Shown piece after piece: positions 54,007-62,717 of a DNA stretch of 64,000 nt (the stretch's first letter is position 1; the number at the start of each line of letters is the position of its first letter). Position numbers and translations under genes: made by a program. The notes beneath the pieces were generated by a model. That model worked only from the letters and a program-made list of their open reading frames with translations. It did not search any database and was not told the DNA's origin. The stretch is from Bog-793 sp963823945. GTDB taxonomy: Bacteria; Actinomycetota; Acidimicrobiia; Acidimicrobiales; Bog-793. The stretch is taken from contig CAWGNK010000005.1 of assembly GCA_963823945.1 (NCBI GenBank), forward strand, positions 1 through 64,000, written 5' to 3'.

Positions 54007-54503
54007 GCGCCTTTTTCGAGCTGAGTGAGCCGTCCGGCGTCACCGTCGGCGCCATCGGGCCGGTCGGCGAGCGCGTCTTCGTGCTGCAGGCCCGGCAGGG
54101 TTCGCAGCTCGTCACCGTGAAGCTCGAGAAACAGCACGTCGCAGCCATCGCGCGCCACCTCGGCCAGCTGCTCCAGGACCTCGCGCGCCCCGAGGCCATC
54201 GCGGAGGGCGACCTCGAGCTCGAGGCGTTCGACGAGCCCGACTTCGTCGTGGGGACCCTCGCCGTCGCCTACGACGCGGCCGCCGAGCGCATCGTGATCT
54301 TTGCCGAGGAGGCGGTGGCCGAGGACGAAGAAGGGGGTTCGGCGCGGTTCTCGCTGACGACGGCGCAGGCTGCGGCGTGGGCGATCCGGGGGACCCGCCT
54401 CGTCGAGGCCGGGCGCCCCGCCTGCCCGCTCTGCGGGTATCCGCTTGACCCGAGGGGGCACGTGTGTCCGCGGAAGAACGGCCATCACGCGCCGCTGACC
54501 TGA
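54003..54503 (+). CDS. DUF3090 family protein
   Basis: 166 residues. N-terminal SVGAIGPVGERVFVLQARQGSQLVTVKLEKQHVAAI and a C-terminal zinc-ribbon-like CPLCGYPLDPRGHVCPRKNG mark the family. Function unknown; always found beside the phosphatase and SCO1664 genes. ATG overlaps the upstream stop; the downstream gene starts 40 bp before its stop. Confidence 0.92.
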   Translation: MSAFFELSEPSGVTVGAIGPVGERVFVLQARQGSQLVTVKLEKQHVAAIARHLGQLLQDLARPEAIAEGDLELEAFDEPDFVVGTLAVAYDAAAERIVIFAEEAVAEDEEGGSARFSLTTAQAAAWAIRGTRLVEAGRPACPLCGYPLDPRGHVCPRKNGHHAPLT

Positions 54504-55201
54504 CGGCGCCCGAGTGGGCCGCGCTCTTGCGCGGCGGCGCGATCGAGGTCGTCGGGCGCATGCCGTGGAGCTCGAACGCCACGTTCCTCGTCACGGTGGC
54601 CGACGGTCTCCGCACCGGCAGGGCCGTCTACAAGCCGGGAGCCGGGGAGCGCGATCTCTGGGACTTCCCCGACGGGCTGTTCCGGCGCGAGGTCGCGGCC
54701 TACGAGCTCGACCGGGCGCTCGGCCTCGGTGTCGTCCCGACGACCGTCGTACGGGACGACGCGCCTCTCGGCGAGGGCTCCCTGCAACGCTTTGTCGAGG
54801 CGGACTTCACCGCGCACTACTTCAGCCTGCGCGAGCTCGACCGGCACGGTGCAGCGCTGCGGGTGATCGCGGGCTTCGATCTGCTCGCGAACAACGCCGA
54901 CCGGAAAGGCGGCCACCTGCTCGTCGACGCCGCCGGTGACGTGTGGGCGATCGACAACGGGCTGTCGTTCCACGCCGACGCGAAGTTGCGCACCGTGATG
55001 TGGGACTTCGCCGGCGAGGACCTGCCGGCCGCCATCGTCGCCGGGGCGCGCCTGCTCACCCGTGAGGTTCCCGCCGAGCTCGCCGCGTTGTTGGCCGACG
55101 ACGAGGTCGACGCGCTCGTCGAGCGCGCGCGCCAGCTCGCAGCCAACCCGTACTTTCCGGACCCGACGGCGGAGACGCGGCTGCCCTGGCCGCTCGTCTG
55201 A
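54464..55201 (+). CDS. SCO1664 family protein
   Basis: 245 residues. It has a kinase-like look: GGAIEVVGRMPWSSNATFLV, VYKPGAGERDLWDFPDGLFRREVAAYE, VRDDAPLGEGSLQRFVE, FDLLANNADRKGGHLLVD and AIDNGLSFHADAKLR. The ERDLWDFP and NNADRKGGH motifs resemble the PI3/4-kinase-like fold, where N and D would bind metal. It is part of the three-gene actinobacterial operon. Start GTG 54464 overlaps the DUF3090 gene by 40 bp; a later start is possible. Confidence 0.9.
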   Translation: MSAEERPSRAADLTAPEWAALLRGGAIEVVGRMPWSSNATFLVTVADGLRTGRAVYKPGAGERDLWDFPDGLFRREVAAYELDRALGLGVVPTTVVRDDAPLGEGSLQRFVEADFTAHYFSLRELDRHGAALRVIAGFDLLANNADRKGGHLLVDAAGDVWAIDNGLSFHADAKLRTVMWDFAGEDLPAAIVAGARLLTREVPAELAALLADDEVDALVERARQLAANPYFPDPTAETRLPWPLV

Positions 55202-55250
55202 ACGCCTGGTCGGTAAGGCGGCCGGTACCCGGCGCGGTGATGGTGGCGCC

Positions 55251-55660
55251 GTGGCGATCACCGACGCGACCGGGACGACGGCGGGCGCGGGCCGCCCGCG
55301 CTCTTTCTTTGCCGCGAGGGCGCGGTTGCGCCGTCGCGACGCGGCGCTGATGCTCGACGCCCTCGCCGGGATCGCGGGGGCGCGCCCGCGCCCGCAGAGG
55401 GCACGCGTGCCGCCCTCGACCGGCTGGGGCGCCAGGCGGAGGTCGCGCTCGGCCGAGCCGGCCCCGGCGAGGTGACGGAGATCGGGATCGGCGAGGGGCT
55501 CGACCTCGCGGCGGGGCTGTTGGCGTGTGCCGACGAGCTCGCCGGAGCCGGGTGCAGCGTCGCGGCGCTGTGCCTCGAGGGGATCGAGGGCCGTCTCCTC
55601 GAGGCGCTGCTCGACTCGGGGCCGCTCCCGGCCGACTCCTGGCAAGCCCAGGGTCGGTAG
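55251..55660 (+). CDS. Probable single hypothetical gene with a frameshift
   Basis: The first frame (GTG 55251) reads MAITDATGTT and FFAARARLRRRDAALMLDAL, then turns Arg-rich. A second frame continues from about 55402 with GTRAALDRLGRQAEVALGRA, then EIGIGEGLDLAAGLLACADEL and CSVAALCLEGIEGRLLEALL to a stop at 55660. One indel near 55395-55405 would join them into a protein of about 136 residues. No family recognised. It lies between the SCO1664 and msrB genes. Confidence 0.4.
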
Positions 55661-55669
55661 CCTCGCGGC

Positions 55670-56095
55670 ATGACCAAGACGCCGAACGACCCCACAGCCG
55701 CAGGCGAGCGGCTCCCTTCTGACGAGTCGGAGTGGCGCACGAGACTCGATCCCGCGCGCTACCACGTGCTGCGCGAGAAGGGGACGGACCCGCCCTTCAC
55801 CGGGGAGTTCACCCACCCCGGGCCCCAGGGGGTGTACCGCTGTGCCGCCTGCGGCAACGAGCTGTTCCTGTCCGACACCCAGTTCGACTCGGGTTCGGGG
55901 TGGCCGAGCTTCACGGCGCCGGCGACCGAGGATGCCCTCGCGGAGGCGCCGGACCACAGCCTGGGCATGCGGCGGGTCGAGGTGACCTGCACCCGCTGCG
56001 GCAGTCACCTCGGACACGTCTTCGAGGACGGGCCGGCCCCGACCGGGCTGCGCTACTGCATCAACTCGAGCGCGCTCGACCTCGAGGAGAACTAG
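55670..56095 (+). CDS. msrB: Peptide-methionine (R)-S-oxide reductase
   Basis: 141 residues. Zinc-binding CxxC pairs (YRCAACGNELF and VTCTRCGSHLGH), FDSGSGWPSF, and the catalytic cysteine in LRYCINSSAL near the C-terminus. Repairs methionine-R-sulfoxide in proteins. Start ATG at 55670. Confidence 0.96.
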   Translation: MTKTPNDPTAAGERLPSDESEWRTRLDPARYHVLREKGTDPPFTGEFTHPGPQGVYRCAACGNELFLSDTQFDSGSGWPSFTAPATEDALAEAPDHSLGMRRVEVTCTRCGSHLGHVFEDGPAPTGLRYCINSSALDLEEN

Positions 56096-56212
56096 CAGGG
56101 AAAACGTGCCCTGAGGTGCGGGCGCCGGCGCGGCCCGCCGGGCGAACAGATCTTCACGCGACTGGAACACCGTCGCGGCAGGGCTGTCGCGCGGCGCCGT
56201 CATGATTGCCTG

Positions 56213-56620
56213 ATGGAGTTCCACCGCGGCTCGGCGCAGCTTCCCGGGCGGACGCGAGTGGCCCCCGACGCCGCCACCAGGCCACTTGGCGTCCTGGTGG
56301 CCCAACATGGGGACGCGGCCTCACCCGACCGGTTCGTCGTCATCGAGTCGTGCCACAGCACCTGGTTGTTCGACACGGCCGACCGGCGCTTCTGCCGGGT
56401 CGTGCGCAATGGCACCCCCCCCGCCGGGGTGCCGACCGACTGGCGGCCCTACGACCGGCTCGTCGTCGATGACCACACGGACGCCTTCGTTGTCTTCCTC
56501 GACGCGACGGGCACGCGCCTGCTTCGTTCCTGGCGCCACGGCGAGGACTGCGGACACTGCCACGGCGACGTCACGGCCGAGATGTCGCTCGCGGACCTCC
56601 GCCGCCTCACGCGCGCCTGA
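56213..56620 (+). CDS. Hypothetical protein with CxxC-type cluster
   Basis: 135 residues, no recognised family. Visible: FVVIESCHSTWLFDTADRRF, DWRPYDRLVVDDHTDAFVVF, and a C-terminal RHGEDCGHCHGDVTAEM whose Cys/His spacing could bind a metal. Followed by a strong terminator. Confidence 0.5.
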   Translation: MEFHRGSAQLPGRTRVAPDAATRPLGVLVAQHGDAASPDRFVVIESCHSTWLFDTADRRFCRVVRNGTPPAGVPTDWRPYDRLVVDDHTDAFVVFLDATGTRLLRSWRHGEDCGHCHGDVTAEMSLADLRRLTRA

Positions 56621-56654
56621 GCGGCCCATCCCGCCGAAACGGGCCGCCGCGCGC

Positions 56655-56688
56655 CTTCCTCGGCGCCCCGTCCGGGGCGCCGAGGAAG
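56655..56688. terminator. Strong hairpin terminator
   Basis: CTTCCTCGGCGCCCC at 56655-56669 pairs perfectly with GGGGCGCCGAGGAAG at 56674-56688 around GTCC: a 15-bp stem, the strongest in the window. It separates the hypothetical gene from bpa. Confidence 0.92.
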
Positions 56689-56743
56689 CCTCCGAGATGC
56701 CCACCGCCTGGGCGCGGTCGGCACCCCGTGGGACAATCGCGAC

Positions 56744-57250
56744 ATGACGGACACCGAATCCACCCCGCCCCCGCACCTGCTCACCGTGACGACCTCGGCC
56801 CCCGCCCCGACTCCGGGAGACGGGCTGGACACGACGCCGGCGGAGTCCGGCGAGTCGATCGAGAGGCCGGCGAAGGTGATGCGGATCGGCTCGATGATCA
56901 AGCAGCTGCTCGACGAGGTGCAAAAGGCTCCGCTCGACGCGGCGAGCCGGACCCGGATGAAGGAGATCTACGAGCGGTCGGTGCTGGAGCTCTCCGACGG
57001 GCTCTCGCCGGAGCTCGTCGCCGAGCTCGACCGGCTGGCGCTGCCGTTCGGCACGGACGAGCCGACCGACGCGGAGCTCCGCATCGCCCAGGCGCAGCTC
57101 GTCGGGTGGCTCGAGGGCCTGTTCCACGGGATCCAGGCGGCGCTGTTCGCGCAGCAGCTCGCCGCGCAGAGCCAGCTGGAGGAGATGCGCCGCCGGAGCC
57201 TCCCGGTGGCGGCGAGCGACGTGCCCGAGCGCCCCGGGCCGTACCTGTAG
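56744..57250 (+). CDS. bpa: Bacterial proteasome activator (Bpa/PafE family)
   Basis: 168 residues. The core EEPAKVMRIG-type sequence (ERPAKVMRIGSMIKQLLDEV), SPELVAELDRLALPF, ELRIAQAQLVGWLEGLFHGI and ALFAQQLAAQ matches mycobacterial Bpa. The C-terminus ends GPYL, like the GQYL of the mycobacterial protein, whose last residues dock into the 20S proteasome to open its gate (established for that family). It implies that this organism has a proteasome. ATP-independent. No proteasome genes are in the window. Confidence 0.93.
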   Translation: MTDTESTPPPHLLTVTTSAPAPTPGDGLDTTPAESGESIERPAKVMRIGSMIKQLLDEVQKAPLDAASRTRMKEIYERSVLELSDGLSPELVAELDRLALPFGTDEPTDAELRIAQAQLVGWLEGLFHGIQAALFAQQLAAQSQLEEMRRRSLPVAASDVPERPGPYL

Positions 57251-57373
57251 GCCAAATCGGCCATGGGCCCGGGGCGGGCCGGCGCGCTATTCTCCGCGGG
57301 ACGGCGAATGACATTCCTGTAGTTCATCCACAGACGGTGGATGACGGGTGTGGATAATCGTGGAGGCAATCGC

Positions 57374-60300
57374 ATGGCCAGGTCGGGAGACCGCCAGTCC
57401 TTCGTCCACCTCCACCAGCACACCGAATACTCGATGCTCGACGGCGCGGCGCGCATCGACGACCTCGTTGACGCGGCGGTCGCCGATTCCCAGCCGGCTC
57501 TGGCGATCACCGACCACGGGAACATGTACGGGGTCATCGCCTTCTACCGGTCCTGCCTCGCACGCGGGATCACGCCGATCATCGGGCTCGAGGCGTACAT
57601 GGCGCGCAACTCGCGTCTCGAGCGCCCGGTGCGCCGCGGGCGCGTCGACGACACGGGCGGCGACGCCGAGCGCGGCGAGAAGCTCTACTACCACCTGACC
57701 GTGCTCGCCGAGACGAGCGCCGGGTACCGCAACCTGATGAAGCTCTCCTCCGACGCCTACCTCGAGGGCTACTACTACAAGCCGCGGGTCGACTGGGAGC
57801 TGCTCGAGCGGTACCACACGGGACTGATCGCGACGACCGGCTGCCTCGGGGGCGTCGTCGCGCAGGCGATCCTGGGCGGGAACACGGCCGAGGCCCGTGA
57901 GCTCGCCGGGCGCCTGCAGGAGATCTTCGGGCCCGACAACCTCTTCGTGGAGCTGCAGGACCACGGGATCGCCGACCAGCGGCGCATCAATCCGACGCTC
58001 GTCGAGATCGCGCGGGAGATCCACGCGCCGTTGCTGGCGACGAACGACGGCCACTACTGCCGGCGCGGCGACGCCGTCGCCCACGACGTGCTTTTGTGCG
58101 TGCAGACGGGGGCGACGATCGACGACCCGAAGCGGTTCAAGTTCGAGGGTGCCGAGCACTACCTGAAGAGTGCCGACGAGATGCGGTCGCTCTTCCGTGA
58201 CCTGCCGGAGGCTTGCGACAACACGCTCGTCGTCGCCGAACGCGCCCGCGTCGAGATCGAGCTCGACAAGCCGACGCTGCCGGAGTTCCCGGTCCCCGCC
58301 GAGTTCGTCGCCGGCTCCTACGAGGAGTCGGCGTCCGCCTACCTCGTCGAGCTCACCCGGCGGGGCGCCGCCGAGCGCTACGGCTCGCCGATCCCGGAGG
58401 CGGTCAGCACCCGGCTCGACTACGAGCTCGGCGTGATCGGGAAGATGGGGTTCTCGGCCTACTTCCTCGTCGTGTGGGACCTCATCGCCTACGCCCGCTC
58501 GCAGAAGATCCGGGTCGGCCCGGGCCGCGGCTCGGCCGCCGGCTGCCTCGTCGCCTACTGCCTGCGGATCGTCGACATCGACCCGATCCGCTACGGGCTC
58601 GTCTTCGAACGCTTCCTCAACCCCGGCCGCAAGCAGATGCCCGACATCGACATGGACTTCGACGAGCGCTTCCGGTCCGAGATGATCCGTTACGCCTCGG
58701 AGCGCTACGGCTGGGACCACGTCGCCCAGATCGTGACGTTCTCGACGATCAAGGCCCGGGCGGCGGTGCGGGACGCGGCGCGCGTCCTCGGCCTGCCCTA
58801 CGCCGTCGGGGACCGGGTCGCCAAGGCGATGCCACCGCTCGTCATGGGCCGTGACGCGCCGATGCGGTACTGCTTCGAGCAGGTCGAGGACCACAAGGAC
58901 GCCTACGTCGCGGCGACGAGCCTGCGCGAGATGTACGAGGCGGATCCCGATGCGAAGCGCGTGATCGACGTGGCGCGCGGCCTCGAGGGCCTGCGCCGCC
59001 AGGACGGCATCCACGCCGCGGCGGTGGTGATCTCGAAAGAGCCGCTCACCGAGTACATGCCGATCCAGCGCAAGCCGGAGCCCGGGGCCGACCCCGCCGC
59101 GGCGCCGATCGTCACCCAGTACGCGATGCACGAGGTCGAGGAGCTGGGCCTGCTGAAGATGGACTTTCTCGGCCTGAGGAACCTCTCGGTGATCGAGACC
59201 GCGCTCGACCTCATCGAGGAGGCCACGGGGACCCGTCCCGACATCGACGCCGTGGCGCTCGACGACGAGGTGACCTACGAGATGCTCCGGCGGGGCGACT
59301 CGATCGGGGTGTTCCAGCTCGAGGGCTCGGCGATGCGGACGACCCTGCGTGCCCTGGCGCCGACCTGCTTCGACGACGTGGGCGCGCTCGTCGCCCTCTA
59401 CCGGCCCGGGCCGATGGCGGGGAACATGCACCACGACTACCCCGACCTGAAGAACGGCCGGAAGCCGCCCCGGTACGTCCATCCCGAGATGGCGGAGGTC
59501 CTTTCCGACACCTACGGGCTGATGCTCTACCAGGAGTCGGTGATGCGCGTCGCCGAACGCTTCGCCGGGTACTCGCTCGAGGAGGCGGACAACCTCCGCA
59601 AGGCCTGCGGCAAGAAAGACGCCCGGCTCATCGCCGCCGAGCGCGAGAAGTTCGTCGCGGGGTGCGTCACGCGCGGCTACGGCGCCGAGACCGGCACGCG
59701 CTTGTTCGACATCATCGAGCCCTTCGCCAACTACGCCTTCAACAAGTCCCACGCCTACGGCTACGGGCTCGTCGCCTACCAGACCGCCTGGCTGAAGGCG
59801 AACCACCCCGTCGAGTACCTCGCCGCGCTGTTGTCGTCGGTGAAGGACGACAAGGACCACACCGCGATCTACCTCGGCGAGTGCCGCAACCTCGGCATCG
59901 AGGTGCGCGTGCCCGACATCAACGAGTCGAGCTCGAATTTCACGGCGCGCCGCGCCGAAGCGGGCGGCCGGGGGCCGGGCACGATCGTCTTCGGGCTCTC
60001 CGCCGTGCGCAACGTCGGCGAGGGGGTCGTCGCGCAGATCGTCGCCGAGCGGGAGAAGAACGGCCCGTTCGTCGACTTCCACGACTTCTGCTGCCGTGTC
60101 GACCCGTTCGTCCTCAACAAGCGCTCGGTCGAATCGCTGATCAAGGCCGGCGCCTTCGACTCGCTCGGGCACCCGAGAAAGGGCCTCTGTCTCGTCTTCG
60201 AAGAGGTCATCGACGCCGTGCTCGCCCGCCGGCGCGAGGAGGAGCTCGGGATCTCGACGCTCTTCTCGGCGCTCGCCGAGGATCGGGCCGACGAGTCCGG

Positions 60301-60982
60301 CGGGCTCGACGAGGCGCGCAAGCCGATCCCCGACGTCGAGTTCGACAAGACGGAACGGCTCGCTTTCGAGAAAGAGATGCTCGGGCTCTACGTCTCGGAC
60401 CACCCGCTCCTCGGTTTCGAGACGGCCCTGCGGTTGCGGACGGACGCGACGGTGAGGGAACTGCTCGACGAGGCGACCTCCCCGGAGGCGCTCGGCGACG
60501 TCGGCAGCTCGACCGTCGTCGTCGGAGGCGTCGTGACGGGCCTCAACCGCCGGTACACGAGACGCGGCGAGCTGATGGCAACCTTCGTCCTCGAGGACCT
60601 CGAGTCGGCGATCGAGGTGTTCGTCTTCCCCAAGACGATGGCCGAGCACGGGATGCGGCTGGAGGACGACGCGATCGTCTGCGTGCGCGGGCGGCTCGAC
60701 CTGCGCGAGGACGTCCCCAAGCTCATCGCGATCGAGGTGACCCGTCCCGAGCTCACCACGGCCGACGAGGCGATCGAGCTGTGCGTGCCCGTCTCCGCGG
60801 TCACCGAGTCGATCGTCGCCCGCCTGAAAGAGCTCGTCGTCGAGCACCCCGGCCCGGTCCCGGTCCACATCCGGCTCGGCTCGAAGGTCCTGCGCCTGCC
60901 GGCGCAGTTCAACGTCGACCCGCGCGGCGGCCTCGTCGGCGCCCTGAAGGAGCTGCTCGGCGCCAACGCCGTCTCGGCGTAG
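57374..60982 (+). CDS. dnaE: DNA polymerase III subunit alpha
   Basis: 1,202 residues. PHP domain (FVHLHQHTEYSMLDGAARID, TDHGNMYG), palm with the metal-binding PDIDMDFDERFR at about residues 423-434, fingers (GQDGIH-like RRQDGIHAAAVV; FQLEGSAMRTTLRAL), helix-hairpin-helix region (VRNVGEGVVAQI), and a C-terminal OB-fold (VVVGGVVTGLNRRYTRRG). The main replicative polymerase. Start ATG 57374, preceded by GTGGAGG; an upstream in-frame start adds unlikely sequence. Confidence 0.97.
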   Translation: MARSGDRQSFVHLHQHTEYSMLDGAARIDDLVDAAVADSQPALAITDHGNMYGVIAFYRSCLARGITPIIGLEAYMARNSRLERPVRRGRVDDTGGDAERGEKLYYHLTVLAETSAGYRNLMKLSSDAYLEGYYYKPRVDWELLERYHTGLIATTGCLGGVVAQAILGGNTAEARELAGRLQEIFGPDNLFVELQDHGIADQRRINPTLVEIAREIHAPLLATNDGHYCRRGDAVAHDVLLCVQTGATIDDPKRFKFEGAEHYLKSADEMRSLFRDLPEACDNTLVVAERARVEIELDKPTLPEFPVPAEFVAGSYEESASAYLVELTRRGAAERYGSPIPEAVSTRLDYELGVIGKMGFSAYFLVVWDLIAYARSQKIRVGPGRGSAAGCLVAYCLRIVDIDPIRYGLVFERFLNPGRKQMPDIDMDFDERFRSEMIRYASERYGWDHVAQIVTFSTIKARAAVRDAARVLGLPYAVGDRVAKAMPPLVMGRDAPMRYCFEQVEDHKDAYVAATSLREMYEADPDAKRVIDVARGLEGLRRQDGIHAAAVVISKEPLTEYMPIQRKPEPGADPAAAPIVTQYAMHEVEELGLLKMDFLGLRNLSVIETALDLIEEATGTRPDIDAVALDDEVTYEMLRRGDSIGVFQLEGSAMRTTLRALAPTCFDDVGALVALYRPGPMAGNMHHDYPDLKNGRKPPRYVHPEMAEVLSDTYGLMLYQESVMRVAERFAGYSLEEADNLRKACGKKDARLIAAEREKFVAGCVTRGYGAETGTRLFDIIEPFANYAFNKSHAYGYGLVAYQTAWLKANHPVEYLAALLSSVKDDKDHTAIYLGECRNLGIEVRVPDINESSSNFTARRAEAGGRGPGTIVFGLSAVRNVGEGVVAQIVAEREKNGPFVDFHDFCCRVDPFVLNKRSVESLIKAGAFDSLGHPRKGLCLVFEEVIDAVLARRREEELGISTLFSALAEDRADESGGLDEARKPIPDVEFDKTERLAFEKEMLGLYVSDHPLLGFETALRLRTDATVRELLDEATSPEALGDVGSSTVVVGGVVTGLNRRYTRRGELMATFVLEDLESAIEVFVFPKTMAEHGMRLEDDAIVCVRGRLDLREDVPKLIAIEVTRPELTTADEAIELCVPVSAVTESIVARLKELVVEHPGPVPVHIRLGSKVLRLPAQFNVDPRGGLVGALKELLGANAVSA

Positions 60983-61277
60983 GCACCGTGTGGCGCGGAC
61001 CAACCGACCAGGCCCCGCCGTGGTCCTCCGGGCAGCTGTCTGGCGCGGCGACGACGGGCCAAAGCGGCACGCCCCAGGGCGGCGGCGAGCGGGTCACGCC
61101 GCTGTCGGCTCCCGGCGGGCCCCTCCGTGGCGAGCCCTCCCGCCGTTCCCGTAGACTGAGATATCCACATCGTCGTGAGCAGGTCTTCCGCCTGTCTGTC
61201 GGGGAAGAGACGGAGGGGAGCCCGCGTGAACCGGCTCGCGGTATGGCAGTAGAGCAGTGAGGGGTCTCAGGAGTGTG

Positions 61278-61946
61278 ATGGACGTCGCGACGAAGGACTG
61301 CACGGCGCTGAGTGACGCGGAACTCGTCGAGCTCGCCGACCTGTGTGCGGAGAACGGGAACGGCTACGAGGTCGGATTCCTCTCCAAGCAGCGCGAGGAG
61401 TGGGTGCTCGTCACGCACGCCCGCGAGCAGAACAAACTGCGCGGCTTCGCCTTCTCGACGCTCGAGCGCATCGGCGGCACGCCGAGCCTGCTCGTCGGGG
61501 TCGCCTCGTTCACCCGCACGAACGCCGCCGAGCAGGCCCTGAAGTCGATCATGCGCGACCTGTTCCGCCGGGCCGTGCTCGCCTTCCCCGACGAGGACGT
61601 GCTCGTCGGGACGCGCATGGCGCACGCGGCGTCATTCCGCGGCTACCTCGGGCTGAACGACGTCGTGCCGCGCCCGGGACACAAGCCCTCCGGCGAGGAG
61701 CGCGCCTGGGGTCGGCGGCTCGCCAAGCGGTTCGGCGTCGACGGGCAGCTCGACGACCGCGTCTTCGTCGTGCGGGGGGACGCCAACCCCGCGGGGATGC
61801 TCGACTACTCGCCGCGTAAGACCCCCGCGCAGGCCGCCAAGCTCGCCGAGCTGTTCACGCCGCTCGACAGCTCACGCCGAGACACCCTCGTCGCTTTCGG
61901 CTGGGCGATGGCGGAGGACCTCGCCGCCGGGTCCCTCCCAAAGTAA
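61278..61946 (+). CDS. Hypothetical actinobacterial protein
   Basis: 222 residues from ATG 61278. Visible: TALSDAELVELADLCAENGNG, VGFLSKQREEWVLVTHAREQ, LRGFAFSTLERIGGTPSLLV, HAASFRGYLGLNDVVPRPGHK, then a helical C-terminus. The layout (a beta-strand core with GFAFSTLER) recalls GNAT acetyltransferases, but no acetyl-CoA motif is clear, so no function is assigned. The end overlaps the convergent gene by 75 bp. Confidence 0.6.
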   Translation: MDVATKDCTALSDAELVELADLCAENGNGYEVGFLSKQREEWVLVTHAREQNKLRGFAFSTLERIGGTPSLLVGVASFTRTNAAEQALKSIMRDLFRRAVLAFPDEDVLVGTRMAHAASFRGYLGLNDVVPRPGHKPSGEERAWGRRLAKRFGVDGQLDDRVFVVRGDANPAGMLDYSPRKTPAQAAKLAELFTPLDSSRRDTLVAFGWAMAEDLAAGSLPK

Positions 61947-62717
61947 CTTCCGCAGCCGGCGCGCCCAGCGCCGCGGCACGCGGCGCGGCAGCACGGCGAG
62001 GACCACCTTCGAGGCGTGGCCCTGTCGCACCGCCGCCAGCCCGCAGATGAGGTAGCTCGGGCGGAAGCCGAGCGTCTCGACGAGTTCACCGCGTCGCAGC
62101 GGGTGCTCGGCCGCGAAGGCCGCGCGCCGGGCGACCGGGTCGGTGACGAGCACCGTGCGGGTGATGCCGGACCACGAGATCGTGGCGATGACCTCGCCGT
62201 CGGCCCGCACGCTGAGCTCGAGCGACCGCGGCGACGTCTCGATGACGACGACCGACTGCGCCGTGCCGTCAAGGTCGATGTACGCGATCGACGGGCCCCA
62301 GGTCGACAGCAGCGACGCACCCGTGCGTTCCGGCGAGGCGAGCTGTTCGAGCAGACGCCGGGCGGGGTGCCGCCGGGCACGGCCGAGCAGCGTCGGCGGG
62401 CCGAGGGCGACGATCGCCTCGGGACGGGCGGGATCCGGCGGCTCCTCGTCCTCGGCCAGCGTCAACGCGACGATGTCGAACCGCCCGACGAGGCGCGGCG
62501 CGCCGTCGGCGGTGCGGACCTGCTGGAGGGCGCGGCCTCCGGCGGGACGCGACCGCAACAGCGCGCCCGAGCCGAGGTCGACGCCGACCCACTCCTCGGG
62601 GCCCGGCGAGAGCACGAGGCAGGTGAGCTCCGTGCCCGGTGCCGTGAGCGGCGGTGTGCCGACGCGCAGGTGGCGGGGGAAGCGGATGTGCCGGTGGGCC
62701 GGGGGCGTCGTCGTCAC
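61872..62717 (-). CDS. Hypothetical protein
   Basis: 281 residues, no recognised family. The start GTG at 62717 overlaps the stop of the DUF255 gene (GTGA), so the two are coupled. The sequence has a beta-rich first part (VGTPPLTAPGTELTCLVLS, WVGVDLGSGALLR) and an Arg-rich C-terminus. The reading frame overlaps the end of the opposite gene by 75 bp, so its stop may not be the true one. Confidence 0.5.
   Translation of the reverse strand: MTTTPPAHRHIRFPRHLRVGTPPLTAPGTELTCLVLSPGPEEWVGVDLGSGALLRSRPAGGRALQQVRTADGAPRLVGRFDIVALTLAEDEEPPDPARPEAIVALGPPTLLGRARRHPARRLLEQLASPERTGASLLSTWGPSIAYIDLDGTAQSVVVIETSPRSLELSVRADGEVIATISWSGITRTVLVTDPVARRAAFAAEHPLRRGELVETLGFRPSYLICGLAAVRQGHASKVVLAVLPRRVPRRWARRLRKLLWEGPGGEVLRHRPAESDEGVSA

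Noticed and set aside
57287..61003. A 1,238-codon open frame opposite dnaE, and similar long antisense frames at 43332-45494, 54485-56308 and 61872-63950
   Set aside because: They mirror strongly supported genes on the other strand, are rich in Arg, Glu, Asp and Val, and show no family motifs. They result from GC-rich codon bias. (The minus-strand part 61872-62717 is kept, as it is coupled to DUF255.)
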